Origin: Auanema rhodensis
Lineage: Eukaryota; Nematoda; Chromadorea; Rhabditida; Rhabditidae
NCBI GenBank assembly: GCA_964057225.1
Contig: OZ059898.1
Span: 8,184,001-8,248,000, forward strand
DNA length: 64,000 bases
Direction of reading: 5' to 3'
Part shown: positions 11,910 to 23,600 of the stretch, piece after piece
How the letters are laid out: each line of letters starts with the position of its first letter
Numbering within the stretch: position 1 is the stretch's first letter
The notes under the pieces: model-generated
Told to the model about the DNA's origin: nothing
The model's database searches: none
The model's input: only the letters and a program-made list of their open reading frames with translations
Translations under genes and position numbers: made by a program

Positions 11910-14900
11910 CTCAGTACTTTTCACTCTGAGAGCGACAGACATGAAAACCGATTAGTAGGGGAACGAAGTTCCGCCACATTTATGGCTCATTTCCTACCAA
12001 GTGTGTCCCTGAATGATTCCCTTTTTGGCTTGTGTAGCGTGTAAGTTTCCGTCTGGCTCGTTAAGATCTAAGCCTATGGGTGATTAACAATTGCGAGTGC
12101 ACAAGCGTGTTTTCTCGGTTGTTTGGTACACCAATGAAATTTGGCTCATAGATTAATGTTTAATACAGGTCAAACGTTATATACACCTAACTCTCATTTT
12201 TTCAAATCAGCACATATTGGCATGACCGCACCTAAAATAATTTATTCGTTTCAGTGCTGGACTCTCCCGGCGGTAGTTGTTCTCGTGCATCAACGCAGGC
12301 TAGCCCGATGAGGAATATGAGCTCCGCGTCTGGTGGTCTTTACGTCAGTGCTCCCGGAAAAATTATTCTTTTCGGTGAACATGCTGTCGTTTATGGAAAG
12401 GTTAGCTTTCATTTATACTATTCCAATAATCAGTTTTGATTGTAGACCGCCATTGCGGGTTCAATTGATTTAAGAACTTATGTGTCCATGTTCACATCTG
12501 CGGATGGAAGAATATACCTGTCTCTTCCTGATCTTGGCGTTGAGAAGACCTGGTTATTGAAAGATTTGCTCAAGGCTGCTGATCGATTGGCTGGTAATCA
12601 CTTTTGTAATTTGAATTGTTGAGTTCTATGTATACATGTTAAGCCGAACACCCAATTGAAGATGATCAACCACCTTCATTAGAGGTGGTTGTTCCAATCG
12701 CTCGAAAATTGTCGGGAAGTTGTGAGGAGCAATGTGGTGTTCAACATTTAGCTATACTAGCTTTTTGGTATCTGTTGCTCGGTGTTGCTCATAGGAAAAG
12801 GTTTGTATGTTTAAAAATATTCCTGATCTTCGAAATGTATGAGTGAAAATAGATAGAAGTTGCATGCTCATTAACTGTTTGAACAATAATCTTGCTTTCA
12901 CGGTTTTGTTACTCTGGTTCTTAGATGCCTTACTGTTTTTATTTTTTTCAACAAGCATTTTCTGTCGTGAAGTTTTGCGCTCAATTGATGTTGTGTATGA
13001 GGCATAGTCAGTTGGCAGTTTCGTCAAGTTCAACTCACACTTCCGCAACTTATAACTGTGTTTGTATTGCTTGTTTACGTTTAGTGCTATTGCTTCATCT
13101 GGAACAAACGGCAACTTGGCCGATTCTACTGGAGATAATCCGAACAAATCTACGTGGGTATACGCTACAAAATTGTTTTAAATAGTTTTTTAAATTTTTT
13201 TGTTGTTTTACGTTCTTTAATTTATATCAAAAACTTTTTTTAATGTCAACGTTGTATTAAGTTAATTTTCATATTTTAGGGATCTTCTGGCTGTTAAAGC
13301 TACAGTCAGGTTTAAATTACCTAGTTGTGTTGGACTAGGATCTTCGGGTTCGTTCTATATTAAAAAAATGTTTAGAAATTGTTTTATAGGTGCTTATTGT
13401 GTATGCATTGCAACTTCTCTTCTTCAAACAGCAGGCCTCATTCCTTCACCATCCATCGAGGTTTGCTCCAGTTTATTATTTTTTGAAATATCAATATCAA
13501 TAACAAGAATATATATATATATTCTCACAGCTATTCAATTTTTTTCCCAATGTGTGAGACGAAAAAAAAGACAAAACACTAATCATTCGCATGGATATGA
13601 TGCATATTTATGAATAGCCTTTTTGGTTGGATGCGTTGTTATCCTTCTTCAGACAAAAGTCGGCTAAATCAATCCCTTGCTTCAAACGAAAATTACATAG
13701 ATTCTTTTTCATTTATCTTACTTTAGACGGATGAGGATGGAAGTCTTACTTGGGAAGATCAACATTTGGATATGATTCGCAAATGGGCTACTGCTGCAGA
13801 ATCACTGATACACGGACGTGCTAGTGGTTTGGATGCTGCTGTTTGTACATTCGGTGAGTAGTTTCTGCAATTTATTTATGCTGCTCAGTAAAATAATAAT
13901 GGCAGTAGAAATTCAAATATTTTTGGAACTAAGTAAGATAAGACTGTGAATGATGCTTTGCTTCTTATATTGTTGCTTCACGTGGTTTTTTGTTCATATT
14001 TTTGCTAGCTCGCGCGCGGAACAATCTTCGTGTAAATGGGTAGAACAGTCAAATTTACTTTGAGCTGTATAGACGCATTTTTTGCCATGTGATTGATTAT
14101 ATTTATATATGATATGACATGATGATGTTATAACTGATATGGCTGTTTGATTATAATTGTCTAATATGATAATGAGAAATTCATGATAGATATTTTGATT
14201 GGATGACGTTAGTAGAAAGCTCTGACAGATTCGTACCCGTGTGTACTGTTGCATTGACGTGTTGATTCGTGCCCTTCAGAGATCGCCGATCGACTGGCTC
14301 AGTTTTCGCGTTTACTTCTCGCACAATCTTATAGACTTATTTGTGATATTGAGCCGAAGCCATGATGATTTTTTCGGATCTTCAATAATTCTAAAAGATT
14401 CAAGAAATCACTAAATTGTTACTTACTTCCAACATAAAGAAAAAATTTATTAATTTAAATCAATCATGAGATTTGCGTGAAAATTAGAGCTAAGCGATAG
14501 GAATGATCGCATATGGATCGATCGAATTTTAGGTTATCGAGATTATGGATACCAGAGCTTTACGCATTTGGGATATGTAGGATGTTATGGTAATTTATTC
14601 AGCTACGTTAAATGCTTCTTTCCTTTATTCTTTTCATTTTCATGTCAGTTGTTTTGTTTCTCTCCTATCAAATGTGATGTTCTTTTTGGTTCACAGATTG
14701 TCATGAATTTAAATGTAAAAGTGAACAATCCGTGCCTTTGCATCTGGAGGAAACAAACTGTGACAGTTGCTTTTTGAATCCCAAAGCATGCTTAAGGACA
14801 GTTGTAGGCATAATATAGTTGCCAAGTGTTACAGTTGCTTTTTTCTGTTTTTTTTTCTAGCTAACAAGTCTGCGTAATCTGATATACATTCACATAGTTG

Positions 14901-17239
14901 CAATACTATCTGACGTTGAATTAGTTTGTATCAGATGACTTAGCGTCATTTCTAGAAATTATTAACAGCAACTTCATCACAGTTTCTGTCCTGGTATATA
15001 TGTCCCTGGTGCTAATCACAACCTTTTATGGAATGTCTTTCACACTTTCAAAAAGAATGCTAATAATAATTCTTGCAACAGCGTTGCCTTGTGTATCAGC
15101 TCACATCCATTCGATGTTTAAATCACTGTGAATTATATTTTCAACAAGTTGAGATATTCTTTTGTGCTTGTGCATGTGCATTTTGTGTGTCTGATGTACG
15201 ATGAATGATAATTTCTGGATACATTTCTTCAATTATGTTTGCACTGTTTTATGGAGTTTCATGGCTTTTGGCTGCACAGCACCCCTCATTTTTATACCGT
15301 AATATAGGAGGATTATTGTGCCAACCTCGTAGAGTGCTTCCTTATTATTTATTATTTATTTTTTAAATTGCTCAACCTTATTTTGCGTGAATCAAATATT
15401 ATTTTTTCGTTATCATAAGTAATTAAATTTTTCCTCAAAAACGTTGGTAAAAGATCTATAATTCATCAATTAACCCCACAGAAAGTATTTTTTTTATTGG
15501 TGGTATGGAAATGAGGAGTACTGTTCTATCCATTTATTCGTTTCGCAGTTGTGGTGCCTTTTTGTCAAATATCTGTGAGACTGAGAATTTATATTCACAC
15601 ATTTCTCAGCTCCAATTATATATATAAACATTGGTGTTCATAATTCTTATTTGAATATTTTCAGGAGGAGTTGCTAGTTACAAGCCAGGAACACGTATTG
15701 AACATTTAAAGAAGTAAATTCTGAATAGTTCATATTTTACTTACATTTTCTCATTTTAGCCTTCCTGACCTCCGTGTGATTCTTGTCAATTCTAAAGTTG
15801 AACGGAATACGTCTCGAATGGTGCAAACGGTTAAAGAGCGTTTGAAAAAGGTATTTCCTGTTATTTATCTCCTTATTATTATAACGCTTATTCAGTTCCC
15901 AGATGTAGTGGAAGGTATATTTTCAACCATAGATGCTATCTCTAGAGAAGCAGCAAAAATTTTGCATAAACCAGCCGAAGATGGTGGTGAGATTGAAGAA
16001 AAGCATGAAAAACTAGAAAATGGAGGGACTAGTGTTCCCGATTCTGATCATCATTCTCTTCAGGTGCGCACTTATTCTGTTTTCGAGTATCTTTGACTTT
16101 CTTTTTGCTTCTACTTAGTCATCGTTATGCAAGCTTATCAAAACATTTAGCACATAGTCTTTTTTGATTGCCTTATATGTAGTTTCGATATTGCATGATC
16201 AATTTAAACAATATTTGTTTATTATGGATTGATGTGTAATTCGTTTTACTGATGCATCTGAAATTAGAAGTCTATTTCATCTACGCTTTTGTTAGCATTT
16301 TTTCTTTTTTTTTTTGCATTTCTTGGCTTTTCGTACGTTGTGTCAGTTGCAGCCAAATCGTGCCGGTAGTATTCGTTCGCAGTCACTGGCTTCATATGTA
16401 GCCGGAGGAAAACGTGGATCTTCTGCTTCAGCCGTTTCAGCTATGTCTGAAAAAGGGGAACTCATCGACACTTTCAGCAAGCTAAATGTGAGCTTTTAGT
16501 TCTTTCTTTGATCTTTTTTTTGCCTTTTTAGTAAAAAATAAAAAAATAAGGTAGTGTTTTCGTAACAAGTTTGATTATTTTGTTCAATATAGTTTGTTTG
16601 AGATCACTTCTGTAAAAATTGTAAAATATTACGATAGAAGCTTAGATAATAATTAATAGAAAATGTATTTTTTGATTGATGCCATTTTACAATTATTTAA
16701 ACTATAATTATTGAATAGTTTAAATCATCTCCTCATCGCTTGTCATGCTTTCGGCTGTATTGATAAATTCAAGAAATAGTCACATAATCCCTTTTTAATT
16801 AACGAATTTTCTTTTAGGACTTATGTCGTATTAATAATCAACTATTGATTGGTCTAGGAGTTGGACACCCTAAGGTTGATCAGATTTGTACAACCCTAGC
16901 TCGTTATGGCATTCATCCTAAAATGACTGGAGCTGGTGGTGGTGGTTCAGTGTTCGCTTTCTTGAAGCCAGGTATCTTTAAGTAAATTTCTAGCATTGGT
17001 AATTTTGCTGTTGTTCAGACACTCCACAAACGCTGCTCGATATGATGACTGCAGAGTTAGCTAAATTAGGATATGAGGTATGAGGCTTCGATGGTCGTTC
17101 TTACTTTTAATATTTCTTTCAGGTATGGCAGCCTCCATTAGGTGGTGCTGGAGTAGTTGAACACCAAAGACGACCAGATCTCTTTGTAACTGCTCCATCC
17201 ACAAGTTGTAGTACCCCAGCTGCCTCTAGGCATAAATAG
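11671..17239 (+). CDS. MVK: Mevalonate kinase (GHMP kinase family)
   Basis: Phosphorylates mevalonate with ATP in the cytosolic isoprenoid (mevalonate) pathway. Exons: 11671-11770, 12255-12400, 12446-12593, 12644-12800, 13085-13153, 13280-13347, 13390-13460, 13727-13853, 15665-15713, 15760-15850, 15896-16063, 16347-16487, 16818-16971, 17019-17077, 17123-17239. They sum to 1,665 nt, giving 554 aa. All three GHMP motifs are visible: PGKIILFGEHAVVYGK (about residues 67-82), the Gly-rich GLGSSG loop (about 224-229) and TGAGGGGS (about 480-487). The HGRASGLDAAV segment carries the likely catalytic Asp. The protein is longer than the usual ~395 aa: it has a ~60-residue polar N-terminal extension and a ~70-90-residue low-complexity insert in the two exons before motif 3. 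The residues before GLGSS are PSCV, not the usual PPGA. The start is the first ATG after an acceptor at 11,664. Intron 8 (1.8 kb) is far longer than the others. Confidence 0.95.
11811..11907 (+). repeat. (CT)n repeat in intron 1 of the mevalonate kinase gene
   Basis: A long interrupted CT tract starts 40 nt after the donor of the first coding exon. It resembles the tract at 1.3 kb. Reading frames across it are Ser/Leu-repeat artefacts. Confidence 0.95.
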
Positions 17240-18890
17240 GCGGATTAGGTTTAAGCCCCCCACCCCACCCGAAGCACTTCCATACACTAATTTGCCATGC
17301 GTGTGGTCTTATATTGTTATCTCATTTTCAATGTTTCATAATTAGAGCCTTTGGAATTGCTACCAAATTCTCTTTTTACTTCCTTGAATTTCTTTTTCCT
17401 CTATGTTTTATTACTGGATACAATTTCTCTTCCTTTCTTTATTGTTGCCAGTAACATTATCGTCCAAAATTTTAATTTCTTTCTCTCTCCTTCCCCTCTT
17501 TTTTTCTCCTATTCTTTTGAATCCTATAATATTTATCTCTTACTAGCGCCCACCTCTCCCCCTCTATTTTCTTTTGCTCTCTCAACCTTTTCCTATTTGT
17601 ATCTTCCTCTTGAAAAACGTTGTCATGTCACTCCGTTGTCCTTCTATAAAATGCTGTTCTCAGTTCTCATTCAACTATTTAGCTCATTCTATAACTCTGT
17701 TCAAGAGTTCTGAGTTGATTACTTCCTTATATGACTTCTTCAGTTCTTTTAGACCTATTCCCCCTTGTTTACTCTTTTTCATTATTTTTAACAGATACAC
17801 TATTTACTGTCAGAGTGTTATTATTATAATAATGTTTGATATTATAAGTTTACAGAGTAAAATAAGAGATGTAGCTGTTAGATTGTAAATTAATGAAACA
17901 AAAAATATATATTTATTTATGTTTTTTTTTGTTTCGAATATACTTCCGATGACAAATTTATGAGAAATAAAAATCAATTTTTTAAAAATCGTATATTATT
18001 CTATTCATTCAATATCAATATTAGATTTGAGCGTGATTATTATGTCCAATGTTCGCATAGTAATGGAAACATTTCATTTAACGCTTAGATCAAGAAGATC
18101 CATTTTGAGCGAAGCTTTTGCATTCATTCTGAACTAATCACTTCGCTTCTATAGTTGTATTTTTTTGTGTTTCAATTGTTAGTCATGTGATACTGAAACG
18201 TAATTGTTTAGATGAATAGTTATTGTGATGAGTGAATATGCTGTTTGTTTTCGTTTACAACACATATCTAGTAACGTATTCGGTTATTTTTTGATTTTTA
18301 TATAATACAAATTGGTAAAATATAATAAATTTATTAATAAACAAGAATACTAATCACATATAGTAAGAAATTGAGATAAGCATGTGAACCACGGAGAGGA
18401 CCATTGGCTCACATCATTTTCTTCATGTATCTGCTGTTTGATATAATTGACGATGACACCTGTCAATGACCACCCTGCTTATGCTTACAACTTTTTTTTG
18501 TTCTACAACTTTCGAGTAAAAAAAATAAAAGTTTGATGCGGACCTTTTATAAACTATAGTTTACCATACAAACCCATATTCATAGGTATTTTGTTCGTTC
18601 TTCCAAGGCAGAGCCAAACATTTTTGTATTTGTGTTTGAGTACTGTGGTTAATATGCAATAGAAGTAGGCAGATATTGTTAGCACAGCAGGCTTCATCAT
18701 CAATATCATCATCACCATCATCATCAACATTCGATTTTGTCATTCCATAGCTCACCATAATAATAAACTAAAATCGGCAAAGTTTGTCATTTTTATTTTC
18801 ATCGTTAAATTTCCAAAAAAAAATAATTTAATTCTTAATTCTTGTAATATTTTTGTTTTTAGAATAATAATTATAATATTTTTTCTTCTA
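17240..18890. other. 3' UTR of the kinase gene and intergenic DNA
   Basis: No exon chain was found. A consensus AATAAA lies at 17966-17971, about 730 nt after the kinase stop; if used, the 3' UTR is long and pyrimidine-rich. The remainder is AT-rich with no recognisable feature. Confidence 0.6.
17966..17971 (+). terminator. Possible polyadenylation signal AATAAA
   Basis: Consensus hexamer downstream of the mevalonate kinase stop, in the expected orientation. Its distance from the stop makes it only a candidate. Confidence 0.35.
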
Positions 18891-18910
18891 GATAAAGTTT
18901 TATTAGTACA

Positions 18911-19451
18911 ATGGAAGATCCTCCAACTCCAACGTCAAAAAAGCCGCTGCCCAAATATACTTCCATAGACTTAGAATCAGAATTACCTGAAATATTTTGG
19001 TTAATCTAATAGTTTAATACTTTTTTTATGATTTTTTCATATTATAGTACTTCTCTTAATCCAAGTTTGCATGATCCAGATCTCACATTATTTTATAGTC
19101 AGCGTGGTCCACCTTTCTATAACTACAAGAAGAGAACAAGCCCACCACCAAGTTATCCATCATCTACTCGATGTAAGTATTTTACATTACTATAACTATT
19201 TTTTTATAACGGAACTCTCACATACACAATACGCAAAAACAAGAAGGAATGAACAATCAGTTTAGATTTTGGGAAACAATTTATTTTGTTTAGCTTTTAC
19301 TCCACCTGCTACATCATTATCAAATCTTGCATCAAACGATAGAAAACGAGTATGGATTGCAGCCATTTTTTGTTTCTTAATCATTTGTCCTTTAATAATA
19401 TTAATAATATTTTCAATATATCCATCACAATATAAACATGTAACTATTTAA
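18911..19451 (+). CDS. Small single-pass membrane protein, unknown family
   Basis: Three exons (18911-18999, 19048-19172, 19294-19451) sum to 372 nt and give 123 aa. I do not recognise the family. The N-terminal ~90 residues are polar and Pro/Ser-rich and contain a PPPSYP segment, a PPxY-type motif that WW-domain proteins such as NEDD4-type ligases commonly bind. A basic NDRKR then leads into one hydrophobic helix (about residues 92-113) and a short tail ending HVTI. There is no signal peptide, so it is probably a tail-anchored-like or N-in membrane protein. An acceptor (TTCTTCTAG) at 18,891, 19 nt before the ATG, suggests a trans-splice site. Splice phases close and the exon sizes are typical of this window, which supports a real gene despite its small size. 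Confidence 0.72.
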
Positions 19452-20613
19452 TAATATTATAAAAGTTATAATTAATATAATTAGTGTAATAATCTTCGGG
19501 TTATGAAACATTTCAATAATCATAGTTATCCTCTGTTATCCTCGATAGAAATGAACAATTTCATTTAAATTTTAAATTATTTTCTATGAAAATAATATTT
19601 TTTATATAATATACATATGTATTTGTATGTTAAATTGTATTATATTGATGAATATAACATCTATTGTTTTTCCAGTATATGTTGATTGTGGGAATGCGTG
19701 TTTAATTGTAAAACTTATATCTCATAACATTAAACTATTTCATTTCTTCCACAGCTTTTATTTTATTTTTTAAAATGTTTAAATATGGAAAAATGATAAA
19801 GATAGTAATGTTCTAAGAATTCACATACAAATGTTTTTGTTGATTTTTATTTTATGATTTTCTTCAGCAGTGAGCGGTTGTATTCTTTTTAATCAAAACA
19901 AAAAGAAACAAAAGTTCCAGGCTACGAAGTTTATCAGATTTTATTTTAAATTAAACTATGTTTATCAACATATTCTATAGTAAATTGAAAAAAAAAAGTC
20001 TTTATTCAACTATAAAAACAGTGACAGAATTAAGTAATATAATAATACTGTAGATAGTATTAGATAGTATTTCATGAAATGAAAAATATTACGTGGAGAA
20101 AGAAAAGAAGAAATACGTGTGTGTATGTGTATGTTCTTGTTCATATACATACATACATGCACATTGCAGTTTGTTGATATGTTTCTATCATTATTTTTAG
20201 ATAGAACTGTCATGTAAATTAGTTTATGGACATAGTGCAAATAAAATAAAAAGAAAGATATGGCAATACAAATTAATTAATTAATCATTTATTATTGGAC
20301 TACGATAAACGTTGTCGTCAATTTTAGCTACATGTAGAAGTCTGATTTGTAAAGAAATGTACATATGACATTAACAAAGTTATTTTTAACAGAGAGAATG
20401 AAAAAAATGAGAGAAAATAAACTTTTTTTTTCTGTTGCTGCTGCTATTTAGCATCACAGTTTGAACACCGGCCTATTGAAATATAACATTGATTTTGAGA
20501 AAATGAAACATTATGAGAGAAGATGAGAGAGTTTAGTTTAACTTAATTCATTAAAGTATTGGTCTTTTGATTCGAAATGCGGGATAATTCTAAACTTAAT
20601 TGTCTCAGTAGAA
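19452..20613. other. Intergenic region between convergent genes
   Basis: AT-rich sequence between the small membrane protein gene (+) and the formin gene (-), which end toward each other. It has short (CATA)n and (TTAA)n runs. I see no exon or RNA gene in it. Confidence 0.6.
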
Positions 20614-23600
20614 CTATACCCATTTGGGTCGGCACGTTTGCGGCTTGGTCAGACCTCCTGTAGTGGCCACACTACGTGTTGGTTTCGGTATTATCGATGG
20701 CGTTGGATGAGCTCCTTTCGTACGCTCCGATATCGCAGATAAAGTTTTTTTAAGCGGTTTCGGCTTTTCGACTGCTTCGAGACCCCGTATGTTTGGTCTT
20801 TGGTTTATAGAGCCAGTTTTGATCAGCGCAGGACGTGAGCTTGTTGATACAGATGGAGTTTTGACGTCCATTGAGGAACCACTGCCAGAGGAAGAACCAG
20901 TTGTGCGTGAACTGCTCAAACTAGACAACGATGGACGTGATGTGTTTCCACAATTTGTAACAGCAGCTGATCTTCTGGAAGTTAAAGATAAAGCGATGTA
21001 GTCGCGACAATAAAACTAACCTTAACGTATTCTGCCTTGAGCCTGCCTGTGGTATTCCTGTTCGTTCTGGCTGACTATTTTTACGAAGAAGTTTTGGTGT
21101 TGTTGGTGTTTTTAAGACTGTTGACATGGTTGTAACCGGAGTAGATCTTTGGGAAGCCATACTTGCACGTCTAGCTGAAACCCCAGGCAGAGCTGTGGTT
21201 GATGTAGGTGTTGATATAGCAGATGATGTTGTAGCATTAGTGTTTCGAGCATTAGTATTTACTGTTGTCAGTTTATCAACTAAAGGTGTACGTAGTTTGT
21301 TTGGCAATTTAGCTGTGACTCTGTAAGGATTATTCATCAGAATAATAAGATTCAAATAGCTTACGTCGGCCTAGGCAGCTTTGACCTTTCAGTAGAGAGC
21401 TTAGAAGATGTTTGAGCTATAGGTTTAGCAGATTCAACATCTTTTTGTTTTTGAAGTGGTAAACGACGTGAGTTTGTTGAAGGGACTTGCGGTGAAGATG
21501 TAGTTCCACCTGATTCCGTTGCAGTTTTCGTAGGCAACGAAGTAGTTGTAATAGATATCAGTTTTGGAGGCTACAAACAAGAAACAAAAGGTTTTGTTTT
21601 TTTTTAAATTATGAATACCTTTATAGAATTCAACATTTTTGTAGGTTTTGATGAATCATGCTTCTAAAAAAAGATATAAAAAATGTGAAAAAATACAAAA
21701 TATAACCTTTGTCAACGATACTTTTCTATTTTTCATCGAATCAGAAGGAATAGATTGACAATTTGATGAATTCTGCAAAATATTATTATATTTCCGATTG
21801 TTATTAATATTTTATTCATTACGAGAGGAGATTCTTTATCTTTTTCCGATTCAAAACCTTCATCTGATGCACTCTTTGGTGAGGATCCTGGTGTTGATAC
21901 ACATCCATCTGATATTTAAACATAATTTTGATAAGAGAGTGCCAACGTACCTGATTCATTGGGTATAGTAACTGAAATTTGTTCATCTATCTCTGGTACT
22001 GTGTCCGATTTTGTTGGCGGCTTAGTTGGTGTTACTGAATCCTATAACATAAAATGAAAAATAAAGATAAAAAGAATAGAAAACTACTTGAAGACTCTGA
22101 ATATAATCTGATAAGTTGTTGGTATTCGCATAATGAATTGATGCCCGAGGTCTTCGAATAATTCTAGTAATCTGGAAAATAACTTCAATTTTTCCATAAA
22201 TGTATCAATATTTTACTTCAGGTGATAGTTCTGTATTGGGTTTTGATTCTGCATCTAAAGATGCATCCTCTGATTTCTTATCTTCTCCTTCTGATTCACG
22301 GAACATTCTACGCAACTTTGGTTGTCCTTCTCTTTCTCTGGCAACATCTAAGGCGTTTCGTTGTGAGCTACGGCGACGCCACCTAAACAAAGATATGAAG
22401 TACTGGATATAAACAGCAATAGTAACCATGAATTATTTGAACCAGATTCTAGTGTTTGATAAAGAAGTTGCTGTTGGCCATATGATTCAGATCGTCGGAT
22501 GACATCTGGATTTTCTTTGCCTTCACCTGTCAACTGCTCATCATTGTTATGAGATGTCTGCGCTTTTTTAGCTTCTCTCTCTTCCCGATTTTTATTTTCC
22601 TGAATTTAAGAAAATGTTTGTATCTTTCTAAAAAATGAACAACAAACCTGAACAACAATATGAAGCCGTTGAATAATTATATTGAAAATCTTTAGACAAT
22701 CATCGATTTTGAAGGTGTTTGGATTTTCGCAGAAGTAATTTGCTAATTTTTTCGTTTTGCATGACATTTGATCAAGTAAATGCTCAGCTTGTTCCAATTC
22801 ATTATGAGAGGTAACCTGGAGATAAGAGAGATTATAAAGAATTAGCTATTTGTATATAAGCACTTACATTCAGATATAGAAGAACTTCAACAAAATGTGT
22901 TTCTGTACGACCATCTAATTGTTTTTTCAACTTAATTCCTTGTTCTGATAATTGGCGTAAGTTACATCTCAATTCTTCTGATGAAATTCTATAAAAACAT
23001 TACTGTTATGTTATAATATCAGTTATTAAACATACTGTGCTGCTTTTTGAACATTTGGTAATTCTTTTTCAAGATCTTGCAATAAATCTTTATCAGTCTA
23101 AATTAGTAATTTTTTAGAATTAATGAATGATTATGATTATATACCTTGCTTATAACATGAAATATGGTGGATTGACCTTTTGCAGCTTTTAAATCAATCA
23201 TTCTCCATAGGGAATTGAGTTTAAAACCTGCTGCATTACCTTGTGCTGTGGACCCATTCAGATAGTTTCCAATATTAACTAATATCAAGAAAAGACGACG
23301 TAAAGCTTCAGAATCAGCAATGTCTTAAATGAGTAATAAATCAAAAAATATAGACAGATTATACAATACCATTACAAGTTTTCAAAAGTAAGTTCAATTG
23401 TGGTAATGTTTCATCTATAATTCTTGTAAATTCCAAACGATATAACATACAATCGATGCTAAAAACAAATTATGAATTTAGATATTAAAGTTTTATTGTT
23501 ACCGTAGGCTATAATCGGAAATTGAAAGCATTTGTAAGAAGAAAGCGCATGGAGGGGCAAGCATGCTCACGTCACCGGTATATCTTCCCAAAGCTTCTAC

